Made by a program: the position numbers and the translations under genes. A stretch of DNA of 15,616 nt from Chloroflexia bacterium (GTDB taxonomy: Bacteria > Chloroflexota > Chloroflexia > Thermomicrobiales > JALYUS01): the NCBI GenBank assembly GCA_025924435.1, contig JAICIL010000074.1:1-15616 (forward strand). The letters run 5' to 3'. The first letter of the stretch is position 1. Each line of letters opens with the position of its first letter. Of this stretch, positions 1 to 5,987 are shown piece by piece. Under the pieces are notes generated by a model, which made no database searches, was not told where the DNA came from, and saw nothing but the letters and a program-made list of their open reading frames with translations.

Positions 1-124
1 AACCGCAGAGGCGCAGAGAGTGCAGAGAACACAGAGGAGAGAAGAAGGGGGTAAGAAGTGGAGGACCCTCTATTCTCTTCTTTCTTTTCTCTGCGCCCTC
101 TGCGTCCTCTGCGCCTCCGTGGTT
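1..124. repeat. AACC...GGTT palindromic intergenic repeat, 124 bp
   Basis: The left end (AACCGCAGAGGCGCAGAGAG) is matched, imperfectly, by the reverse complement of the right end (about 85-124, reading AACCACGGAGGCGCAGAGGA on the other strand). The arms are about 40 nt with several mismatches around a purine/pyrimidine-rich centre. The ends AACC and GGTT are the same as those of the two 104-bp elements at 2069 and 5861, so it is probably a sister family. It could begin before the window edge. It has no coding capacity and looks like a non-autonomous miniature element or an extragenic palindrome. Confidence 0.75.
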
Positions 125-148
125 CTCCCCGGTTTCGTCCCTTCCCTG

Positions 149-154
149 TATGAT
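149..154 (+). promoter_or_regulatory. Candidate -10 box of the nucleoside hydrolase gene
   Basis: TATGAT lies 32 bases before the ATG and just outside the 124-bp repeat. No convincing -35 is seen 16-18 bases upstream, where the repeat ends, so this is only a weak prediction. The same hexamer appears before the dehydratase gene at 4791. Confidence 0.25.
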
Positions 155-186
155 AGGCGCGGATCAGATGCGGAAGGGAGGGGGCG

Positions 187-1149
187 ATGGCGGTTTCGGT
201 GCCGGTGCCGGTGATTCTCGATTGCGATCCGGGCGTGGACGACGCGGCGGGTATCCTGCTGGCGTTCGCGCGGCCGGAACTGGACGTGCGGGCGATCACG
301 ACGGTCGGCGGGAACACGAGCGTCGTCCACACCACCCGCAACGCGCTCGATCTGCTCGCCCTCGCGGGGATCGCGGGCATCCCCGTCGCGCAAGGGGCGG
401 ATCGCGCCCTGCTGCGCCCGTTCCACCTCGGCACGCACATCCACGGCGCGACGGGTTTCGGCGGCGTGACCTTGCCGGAGTCGGGCCGCGCGGCCCTGCC
501 GATTCCCGCCGTGGACCTGATCGCGCGGGTCGTCCGCGAGAGCGCCGAGCCGGTGACGCTCATCCCGACCGGGCCGCTGCCGAACATCGCGCTCTTCCTG
601 CTTTTGTATCCCGAACTGAAGCCGCGCATCGCCCGCATCTGTCTGATGGGCGGCGGCGTCTATGAGGGGAACGCGACGCCCGCCGCCGAGGCGAATTTCC
701 GCAACGACCCGGAGGCGGCGCGCGTCGTCTTCGCGAGCGGCCTGCCGATCACGATGGTCGGCCTCAATGTCACGCATCGCGCGCTCTTCACGGCGGAACA
801 CATCGCGCGGCTGCGGGGCACGGGCCGGAAGGTCGCGGCGGCCTTCGCGGCGATGCTCGATTTCCGCATGCGCGCATACGGCGAGCAATACGGCTTCGGG
901 GGCGCGCCGCTGCACGACCCGATCGCTGTCGCGCAGGTGCTCCGCCCCGGCATCGTCGCGACCCGCGCCTGCGCCGTGGCGATCGAGACGGACGGCGCCT
1001 TCACCGCCGGTCGCTCCGTCGTGGACCTGACGGGCGTCACCGGCCAGCCCCCGAACGCGGACGTCGCGATGGACGTGGATGTGCCCGCCTTCGTGGAACT
1101 GCTGCTCGACGCCATCGAGGGCTACGAAGGACTGAGGACCGAGGACTGA
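187..1149 (+). CDS. Inosine/uridine-preferring nucleoside hydrolase family protein
   Basis: Predicted cytoplasmic N-ribohydrolase of 320 residues, the usual family size, cleaving a nucleoside to base plus ribose in purine/pyrimidine salvage; the preferred base cannot be read from sequence. Seen directly: the Ca-binding DCDPGVDDA motif at residues 12-20 (Asp14, Asp18, Asp19), Asn43 in TTVGGN, the NFRNDPEAA segment around 170-178, Asn194 in LNVTH, and the catalytic-region His243-Asp244 in PLHDP. The start is supported by the purine-rich ribosome site GGGAGGGGG just upstream. It is monocistronic and convergent with the MerR gene. The last residues (GLRTED) and the stop codon are encoded by a GGACTGA heptamer array at 1129-1156, so the native C-terminus has probably been replaced or extended. 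The family assignment is very secure; the substrate is unknown. Confidence 0.95.
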   Translation: MAVSVPVPVILDCDPGVDDAAGILLAFARPELDVRAITTVGGNTSVVHTTRNALDLLALAGIAGIPVAQGADRALLRPFHLGTHIHGATGFGGVTLPESGRAALPIPAVDLIARVVRESAEPVTLIPTGPLPNIALFLLLYPELKPRIARICLMGGGVYEGNATPAAEANFRNDPEAARVVFASGLPITMVGLNVTHRALFTAEHIARLRGTGRKVAAAFAAMLDFRMRAYGEQYGFGGAPLHDPIAVAQVLRPGIVATRACAVAIETDGAFTAGRSVVDLTGVTGQPPNADVAMDVDVPAFVELLLDAIEGYEGLRTED

Positions 1150-1156
1150 GGACTGA
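1129..1156 (+). repeat. GGACTGA heptanucleotide array (4 units)
   Basis: There are four head-to-tail 7-base units: GGACTGA, GGACCGA, GGACTGA, GGACTGA. The array covers the last codons of the nucleoside hydrolase and supplies its TGA stop at 1147-1149. The same unit recurs inside the alpha-E gene near 14769 and at 15024-15037, and inverted near 15080-15097. Confidence 0.85.
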
Positions 1157-1173
1157 GAAGGAAACGCATCTCT

Positions 1174-1207
1174 CCCCTCTCCATTGCTGCCAAGCAATGG
1201 AGAGGGG
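1174..1207. repeat. Perfect 15-bp hairpin between convergent genes (CCTCACCCCC family)
   Basis: The arms CCCCTCTCCATTGCT (1174-1188) and AGCAATGGAGAGGGG (1193-1207) pair perfectly around a 4-base loop, GCCA. The flank GGGGGTGAGG (1210-1219) is the reverse complement of CCTCACCCCC, the same flank seen on the two hairpins at 4551 and 4676, so this is a repeat-family member. It sits between the converging nucleoside hydrolase and MerR genes and could stop transcription from both sides, but there is no T-run. Confidence 0.7.
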
Positions 1208-1225
1208 TCGGGGGTGAGGATTCGT

Positions 1226-1972
1226 CTACTCTCCTTTCCCCGCCGCGATTGCCTTGCCGATGTACGCCCCATACTCCGCGACGCGCGGATCGAGGGAGGG
1301 GTGGATGTCCTGCGGGGCTTCGTTCTCGTACAGCGTGCGCAGACTCTTCTCGATGCCGGGGTCGCCGCCGGTGAACTCCCGCACCAGCCCCATCCAGCGC
1401 GCGGCGAGCGCCTGCACGCGCGGATCCGCCGGGTCGGTGCCCGCATCCATCTCGCGGCCCACCTGTGCCATCAGTTCGGGCCATTCCGCCTCGACCTCGC
1501 GGATGCGCTCCTCGCCGACCGTCTCCCGCCGTTCCTTCAGCCATTCCCGTTGTTCGGGTGTGTAATACTTCTCCACGCGCTTCATCGCCTCCATCGTGTG
1601 CAATAACTCCGTGACGGACGGTTCCTCCGCCCGCCGCAAGCCCCGCGCAATCGCCTCCAGGCGGTCGCGCAGTTCGTGTTGCAGCGCGATCTGCTCCCGC
1701 AATCGGGCGAGATGCTGCTCGATCACCCGCAGGGGCGAGAGATCGCCACGGCAGAGGCAGCCCCCGATCTGCTCAAGCGTCAAGCCCAATTGCCGCAACG
1801 ACATAATCTGCTGCAAGCGGACGACATCGGCGGCGGTGTAGAGCCGGTAGCCCGCGTCGCTGCGCCCGGAGGGCGCGAGCAGGCCGATCTCGTCGTAGTG
1901 GTGGAGCGTGCGGACGGAGACGCCCGTCCGTTTCGCCAGCGCGCCCACCGTCATGGTGTCGGGCCGTGCCAC
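1226..1972 (-). CDS. MerR-family transcriptional regulator with TipAS ligand-binding domain
   Basis: DNA-binding activator of 248 residues. Residues about 7-75 form the winged helix-turn-helix (VGALAKRTGVSVRTLHHYDE, then GYRLYTAADVVRLQQI), about 76-120 a dimerising coiled coil, and about 125-245 a TipAS-type domain with the typical YYTPEQREWLKERR opening. In streptomycetes TipAS binds thiopeptide drugs; homologues elsewhere sense varied, mostly unknown ligands. The GTG at 1972 is chosen because AAAGGAGG lies 6 bases before it. The in-frame ATG at 1954 lies 24 bases from that site, and the ATG at 2014 falls inside the -10 box. A MerR-style promoter directly upstream points to autoregulation. 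No efflux pump or other obvious target lies next to it, so the regulon may be remote or only itself. Confidence 0.93.
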   Translation of the reverse strand: MARPDTMTVGALAKRTGVSVRTLHHYDEIGLLAPSGRSDAGYRLYTAADVVRLQQIMSLRQLGLTLEQIGGCLCRGDLSPLRVIEQHLARLREQIALQHELRDRLEAIARGLRRAEEPSVTELLHTMEAMKRVEKYYTPEQREWLKERRETVGEERIREVEAEWPELMAQVGREMDAGTDPADPRVQALAARWMGLVREFTGGDPGIEKSLRTLYENEAPQDIHPSLDPRVAEYGAYIGKAIAAGKGE

Positions 1973-1976
1973 GCAT

Positions 1977-1986
1977 CCCCTCCTTT
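1977..1986 (-). promoter_or_regulatory. Ribosome binding site fixing the GTG start of the MerR gene
   Basis: On the minus strand the sequence is AAAGGAGGGG. AGGAGG ends 6 bases before the GTG at 1972-1970. This makes the GTG a better start than either in-frame ATG (2014 or 1954). Confidence 0.75.
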
Positions 1987-2012
1987 CTCGCGGTCCCGAT
2001 GACCACGGAAGC

Positions 2013-2043
2013 ACCGTACACCCTCACGCGGCGTGAGGGTCAA
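2013..2043 (-). promoter_or_regulatory. MerR-type promoter with operator dyad in a 19-bp spacer
   Basis: Minus strand: -35 TTGACC (2043-2038), a 19-base spacer, then -10 TACGGT (2018-2013). A perfect 21-bp palindrome (2020-2040; arms ACCCTCACGC and GCGTGAGGGT around one central base) fills the spacer and touches the -35. Over-long 19-20 bp spacers with a dyad between the boxes are the hallmark of MerR-family promoters, where the activator untwists the DNA. Predicted transcription starts near 2006, giving a leader of about 34 bases before the GTG start of the MerR gene. Confidence 0.8.
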
Positions 2044-2068
2044 GCGGTTCGGGAAAATGTCCGCTCTT

Positions 2069-2172
2069 AACCGCCAAGACGCCAAGGACGCCAAGAGAAA
2101 GAGAGAGACGCCGAGCAAAACAGCCCCGTTCATCTCTTTGCGTTCCTCCACGCCCTTCACGTCTTGACGGTT
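2069..2172. repeat. 104-bp AACCGCCAAGACGCC palindromic element, copy 1
   Basis: It begins AACCGCCAAGACGCCAAGGA and ends with the imperfect reverse complement (...CACGTCTTGACGGTT). It has exactly the same length and the same ends as the element at 5861-5964. The interior differs and the right arm has diverged (GTCAAGACGTGAAGGGCGTG against GCCAAGACGCCAAGGACGCC). It abuts the 3' end of the S9 peptidase gene: the peptidase's TAG at 2174-2176 is followed at once by TAA formed at the element edge. It is non-coding. Confidence 0.85.
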
Positions 2173-2173
2173 A

Positions 2174-4519
2174 CTAACTCCCCAGCATTGGTGCGATCGC
2201 GTAGCCAGCGGGCGGCGTCGCGCCGAGCAGGTGCGCGACGAAGTAATCCCAGCGCCTGCGGACGAAATAGGGGTGGCTGAGCGAGACGAAGCGTTCCGCA
2301 GCATCCAGGCCCCAGCGGAGATCGAAGAAGCCGTGGTTCGTGAAGGGGATGATGAGCAGGTCGAAGTCCTTGTTCGCCGCGATCAGCGCGTCCGCCAGTT
2401 GCATGGTCAGCGAGGGGTGGACATTGTCGTCCATCTCGCCGTGGACGAGCAGGAGTTTTCCTCGCAGATTTTTGGCGAGCGACGCGTTGATCTGCCCGGC
2501 GTAATTGTTGCCCTCCGGCGTGCCGACATACCGCTCGCCCCAGCCCGCGAGGTAGCCCAACTGGTTGTGGTTGCCCGCCGACGAGACGGCGACTTTGTAG
2601 AAGTCTGGGAACGCGAGCAGCGCGTGCGCGGAGGCGAACCCGCCGCCGGAGTGGCCGTAGATGCCGACGCGGTCGAGGTCGAGCGACGCATCGCGCGCCG
2701 CCAGTTGTGTGAGGCCGGCGATGTGGTCCGCGAGGCCGCCCGCCTCGCCAAAGTGCGCGCCGTACGCGACATCAACGAACGCCTTGGAGCGGTACGGCGT
2801 GCCCATGCCGTCAATATTGACGACGATGAAGCCGAGTTCCGCGAGCGCCTGATCCTGCCAGAAATTCCGCCCGCCCGTCTCCCCGCCGCCGAAGGCTTTG
2901 GGTGTGTGGATCGTCTGCGGCCCCGGGTAGATGCTGTCCAGCACCGGGTACCGCCGCGCCGGGTCGAAGTTCGTCGGGCGGAATATGCAGCCGTACAAAT
3001 CCGTCACGCCGTCGCGCGCCTTGACCGTGAACCGCTCCGGGAAGCGCCAGCCGGTTTCCGTCAGGGCCGAGATGTCCGCCTCTTCCAGTTTGGCGACGAG
3101 CGTGCCGTCCGCCTTGCGCACGACCGTCACGGGCGGCAAGTCCACGCGCGAGTGGGTATCCACGAAATATGCGCCGGAGGGCGAGAAGGTCACGTTGTGG
3201 TCGGCCTCTTCGGGCGTCAGGAGGGCGAGTTTCGCGCCGTCGAGCGTGCAGCGGTAGAGGTGGCGATAGTAGGGGTCGCGCCCCTCCTCCCGCCCACCGG
3301 CGGTGAAGTAGATCCAGCCATTCTCCGCGTCCACCCGCAGCGTATCGCGCACCGTCCACGCGCCGGACGTCAGTGCGGCTTTCGTCTCGCCGGTCGCGAC
3401 ATCGTAGCGCGAGAGATGGCCCCAGCCGCTCCGCTGCGACCACCACGTCACGCCCTCGCCGTCGCCGATCTCGTGGACATTGGTGTTCGCCATCGGCACG
3501 TGGTGCGGGTAGACGTGCGACGGGCCGCATTCCTCCAGGATCGTCCGGCTCGCGCCGGTGGCGGCGTCCGCGACCTGCAACGCGACGGAGCGGTGGCCGC
3601 GCCGCTGGCCGATCGCGTAGACGCGGGCGCTGTCGCCGCTCCACCAGACGTTCCGCTGCTCGAACGGCGTCGTGCGCGTCATCGTCGCGAGCGGCTCCGT
3701 CTCCAGCGGCAAGACGCGCCCCGATGCGGCGTCCACGACGAGCAGATGCGCGAGCGGCACGTGCTCATCCCCCACCAGCGGATAGCGGTACGGGTGGAGC
3801 GTCGGGCGCGCGCCGCCGTCGGTCGGGACGGATTGCAGGAGGTGCATGTCGCGCACGTTTCGCTCGTCGAGGCGGTAGGTGACGAACCTGGTGGAGTCCG
3901 GCGACCACAGGAGGGTGGGCGTCGCGGGCTTGCCGATCACGCGATCCGTCACCGCCGAGAGCGACGACCCCGGCAGCGCAGCGTAGGCGTTGTGCCGTTC
4001 GCCGTCGGTCGTGATCTGCCGCTCCGCGCCGGTGGCAATCTCGCGCAGGAAGAGGTTGTCGCCCCGCACGAACGCGGCCCATCTGCCGTCCGGCGAGCGC
4101 ACTTCCGTCTTGGACCGCTCCTCTTTCTCGCCCGGCGTGCATACATATGTGGCGAGATCGCACGTCCATCGTTTGCCGCCCGCGTCGAACCGGATTGCCC
4201 GCTCGCCGTTCACAAATTCGATTGCCTCGAACGGCAGCGCGGTATGGACGTAATGTGCCCCCGCCGCCTCTGAGAATGCCGCCGTCAGTCGCACATGGTC
4301 GAAGGCGAGATCGGATCGGCCCGTCGCCGGATCAACGACGCGAAATGTCGCGCCGTCGCGCGCCATGCGGCGGTACCAGAAGCGGTCGCTGTCCGCGATC
4401 CAGTTGGGCCGCACCTCGGCATTGAAAATCAGTTTCGTCGCGTTCCAGGGCAGGAACCGCTCGGCGCGCGCGTAGTCCGTCCAGGTGACCGTCGCTGCCG
4501 TGGTGCCGTCGTCATGCAT
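2174..4519 (-). CDS. S9 family serine peptidase, dipeptidyl peptidase IV-like
   Basis: Prolyl-oligopeptidase-clan peptidase of 781 residues, close to the DPP IV family size. Residues about 50-490 are a DPPIV_N beta-propeller (WSPDSTRFVTYRLDERNV and other blade motifs); about 560-770 are the alpha/beta-hydrolase domain. The triad is visible: Ser624 in GHSGGGFAS, Asp697 in HGEMDDNVHP and His729 in FTNHGFF; the 32-residue Asp-His gap equals that of DPP IV. There is no signal peptide or membrane segment, so it should act in the cytoplasm on short peptides, probably removing N-terminal dipeptides; the exact specificity is not readable. The start is fixed by AAGGAGGAG (4533-4525), 5 bases before the ATG. 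It ends in tandem stops, TAG TAA. It is transcribed alone and divergently from the dehydratase gene. Confidence 0.94.
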   Translation of the reverse strand: MHDDGTTAATVTWTDYARAERFLPWNATKLIFNAEVRPNWIADSDRFWYRRMARDGATFRVVDPATGRSDLAFDHVRLTAAFSEAAGAHYVHTALPFEAIEFVNGERAIRFDAGGKRWTCDLATYVCTPGEKEERSKTEVRSPDGRWAAFVRGDNLFLREIATGAERQITTDGERHNAYAALPGSSLSAVTDRVIGKPATPTLLWSPDSTRFVTYRLDERNVRDMHLLQSVPTDGGARPTLHPYRYPLVGDEHVPLAHLLVVDAASGRVLPLETEPLATMTRTTPFEQRNVWWSGDSARVYAIGQRRGHRSVALQVADAATGASRTILEECGPSHVYPHHVPMANTNVHEIGDGEGVTWWSQRSGWGHLSRYDVATGETKAALTSGAWTVRDTLRVDAENGWIYFTAGGREEGRDPYYRHLYRCTLDGAKLALLTPEEADHNVTFSPSGAYFVDTHSRVDLPPVTVVRKADGTLVAKLEEADISALTETGWRFPERFTVKARDGVTDLYGCIFRPTNFDPARRYPVLDSIYPGPQTIHTPKAFGGGETGGRNFWQDQALAELGFIVVNIDGMGTPYRSKAFVDVAYGAHFGEAGGLADHIAGLTQLAARDASLDLDRVGIYGHSGGGFASAHALLAFPDFYKVAVSSAGNHNQLGYLAGWGERYVGTPEGNNYAGQINASLAKNLRGKLLLVHGEMDDNVHPSLTMQLADALIAANKDFDLLIIPFTNHGFFDLRWGLDAAERFVSLSHPYFVRRRWDYFVAHLLGATPPAGYAIAPMLGS

Positions 4520-4550
4520 GGATGCTCCTCCTTCGGGATGTCGTCGTTTT

Positions 4551-4630
4551 CCTCACCCCCCGGCCCCCTCTCCATCGCCCGTTGGTTACGACACGATGAG
4601 ATTTCGTCCGGCGATGGAGAAGGGGAGAGA
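4551..4630 (+). repeat. CCTCACCCCC-family hairpin repeat, forward copy
   Basis: It starts CCTCACCCCCCGGCCCCCTC and contains CTCCATCGCC paired perfectly with GGCGATGGAG (ending 4619), then AGGGGAGAGA. The layout (CCTCACCCCC flank, CCCCTCTCC arm, variable loop, GGAGAGGGG-like arm) matches the elements at 1174-1219 and 4676-4769. Confidence 0.65.
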
Positions 4631-4675
4631 CGGGATGAATCGGGCATTGTAAGACCACTACCAACTCTTGGTGCG

Positions 4676-4769
4676 TTCCCCTCCCCTCTCCTTCGCCGGA
4701 CGGACCTTCCGCGTTCCCCGATCTGGGAGCGAAGGAGAGCGGGCGCCCTCTGGGCAGTGGGGGTGAGGT
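4676..4769 (-). repeat. CCTCACCCCC-family hairpin repeat, reverse copy
   Basis: The arms CTCTCCTTCGC (4686-4696) and GCGAAGGAGAG (4729-4739) pair perfectly. The right edge, GGGGGTGAGG, is the reverse complement of the CCTCACCCCC flank of the copy at 4551. The two copies therefore form an outward-facing inverted pair around about 45 unique bases. Confidence 0.65.
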
Positions 4770-4790
4770 TCCCTCGCCACGTTGCCGCGA

Positions 4791-4796
4791 TATGAT
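4791..4796 (+). promoter_or_regulatory. Candidate -10 box of the dehydratase gene
   Basis: TATGAT lies just right of the reverse hairpin repeat, in the sequence GCCGCGATATGATACATTC. The best -35 is weak (TTCCCT at 4769-4774, 16-base spacer) and overlaps the repeat edge. It would give a leader of about 65 bases. The -35 match is poor, so confidence is low. Confidence 0.3.
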
Positions 4797-4869
4797 ACAT
4801 TCAACCACACGGACGGCCACGATTGCCCCAAATGGCGATGTGCGATGGATATGAGGAAGGGGAGGGCGG

Positions 4870-5850
4870 ATGGTAACGGACGCGGCGGCACCGGCGGTCA
4901 CTTTTGCGGATGTGGAAGCGGCGGCGCGGCGGATCGCCGGGCACGCGCACATCACGCCCGTCATCACCTCGCGCACGCTGAACGAGCGGGTCGGCGCGGA
5001 ACTCTTCCTGAAGTGCGAGAACTTGCAGCGCGCGGGCGCGTTCAAATTCCGGGGCGCCTTCAACCGCCTCAGCCTGCTGACGCCGGAGGAGCGCACGCGC
5101 GGCGTCGTCGCCTTCTCATCGGGCAACCACGCGCAGGCGGTCGCGCTGGCGAGCCACCTGCTCGGCATCCCCGCCGTGATCGTCATGCCGCACGACGCGC
5201 CCGCGACGAAGGTCGCCGCGACCGAGGGGTACGGCGCGGCGGTCGTCCGCTACAACCGGCTCACCGAGGACCGCGAGGCGATTGCCCGCCGACTCGGCGC
5301 GGAGCGCGGCCTGACCGTCGTGCCGCCGTACGACGACGCGCGGATCATCGCCGGGGCGGGGACGGCGGTCTACGAGATGCGGGACCAGGCGCCGCCCCTC
5401 GATATGCTCGTCTCGTGCGTCGGCGGCGGCGGGCTGATCGGCGGCGGCTGCCTCGCGGCGCGCGCCCTCTGGCCGGGCATCCGCATCTTCGGCGTCGAGC
5501 CGGAGGACGGCAACGATACCTATCTCTCACTCCAGCGGGGGGAGATCGTCAGCGTGCCGCCACCCGCCTCGATCGCGGACGGCATCCGCACGCTCGCGCC
5601 GGGCACACTCACCTTCCCGATCGAGCGGGAAAATCTGGAGGCGGTCGTGCTCGTCAACGACGAGGAGATCAAGGCGGCCCTCCGCTTCCTCCTCTTCCGC
5701 CTGAAAGTGCTGGTCGAGCCGACGGGCGCGGTCGGCGTCGCCGCGATCCTCGCCGGGAAAGTCCCCGTCGCGGGGAAGCGCGTCGGCGTCATCCTCTCCG
5801 GCGGCAACGTGGACCCCGCCGTCCTCGCGGGCATCATCCAGGAAGCGTGA
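4870..5850 (+). CDS. Threonine/serine dehydratase family PLP enzyme (fold type II)
   Basis: Cytoplasmic PLP enzyme of 326 residues, the length of the short (no ACT domain) threonine dehydratase/serine racemase/L-threo-3-hydroxyaspartate dehydratase group. Expected reaction: deamination of L-Thr or L-Ser to 2-oxobutyrate or pyruvate plus ammonia. Visible: the PLP lysine Lys59 in GAFKFRGA, the substrate loop SSGNHAQ at 83-89, the phosphate-binding Gly loop GGGG at 186-189, and Ser310 in SGGNVD, which should contact the pyridine nitrogen. Without an ACT domain it is unlikely to be the isoleucine-inhibited biosynthetic form. A ribosome site, GGAAGGGGAGGG, precedes the ATG. It is followed after a 104-bp repeat by a D-hydroxyamino-acid PLP enzyme on the same strand. 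Serine racemase remains possible, because the residues seen are shared. Confidence 0.92.
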   Translation: MVTDAAAPAVTFADVEAAARRIAGHAHITPVITSRTLNERVGAELFLKCENLQRAGAFKFRGAFNRLSLLTPEERTRGVVAFSSGNHAQAVALASHLLGIPAVIVMPHDAPATKVAATEGYGAAVVRYNRLTEDREAIARRLGAERGLTVVPPYDDARIIAGAGTAVYEMRDQAPPLDMLVSCVGGGGLIGGGCLAARALWPGIRIFGVEPEDGNDTYLSLQRGEIVSVPPPASIADGIRTLAPGTLTFPIERENLEAVVLVNDEEIKAALRFLLFRLKVLVEPTGAVGVAAILAGKVPVAGKRVGVILSGGNVDPAVLAGIIQEA

Positions 5851-5860
5851 GAACGATTTG

Positions 5861-5964
5861 AACCGCCAAGACGCCAAGGACGCCAAGAAGAGGGGAAGGA
5901 GATCGGTTCCTGCTTTCTCTTCATCTTCTTTGTATCTCTTGGCGTCCTTGGCGTCTTGGCGGTT
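5861..5964. repeat. 104-bp AACCGCCAAGACGCC palindromic element, copy 2
   Basis: The left arm (AACCGCCAAGACGCCAAGGA, continuing CGCCAAG) and the right arm (CTTGGCGTCCTTGGCGTCTTGGCGGTT on the plus strand) are perfect 27-base inverted complements around a 50-base centre. The length is identical to copy 1 at 2069. It sits between the two PLP-enzyme genes and would form a very stable hairpin in their shared transcript, if there is one. Confidence 0.9.
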
Positions 5965-5977
5965 CGTTCTGTCAGAT

Positions 5978-5982
5978 GGAGG
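5978..5982 (+). promoter_or_regulatory. Ribosome binding site choosing the ATG at 5988
   Basis: GGAGG lies 5 bases before the ATG at 5988, while the in-frame ATG at 5976 overlaps this site and has no ribosome site of its own. The later start gives the family-typical N-terminus GYGELDTPSVIVDLD. Confidence 0.7.
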
Positions 5983-5987
5983 CGGTG

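Larger units (their letters stand above)
4520..4869. other. Gene-free divergent spacer with two hairpin repeats
   Basis: The 350-base gap lies between the divergent S9 peptidase and dehydratase genes. It holds the peptidase ribosome site (4525-4533), two CCTCACCCCC-family hairpins in opposite orientation (4551-4630 and 4676-4769), a unique 45-base piece between them, a candidate promoter near 4791 and the dehydratase ribosome site (4854-4866). The short frames here are built from repeat sequence and show no protein family signal. Confidence 0.7.

Noticed and set aside
70..1446. 458-codon minus-strand frame opposite the nucleoside hydrolase
   Set aside because: It overlaps a gene with all nucleoside hydrolase motifs and spans two repeat elements; composition is typical of an antisense shadow.
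1973..2014. Upstream ATG start of the MerR gene at 2014
   Set aside because: It lies inside the predicted -10 box, and the extra residues do not match the family; AGGAGG supports the GTG at 1972.
2231..4273. 680-codon open frame on the plus strand opposite the S9 peptidase
   Set aside because: Arg/Val/Glu-rich, no family motif, and complementary to a gene with a complete triad; it is a GC-driven antisense shadow.
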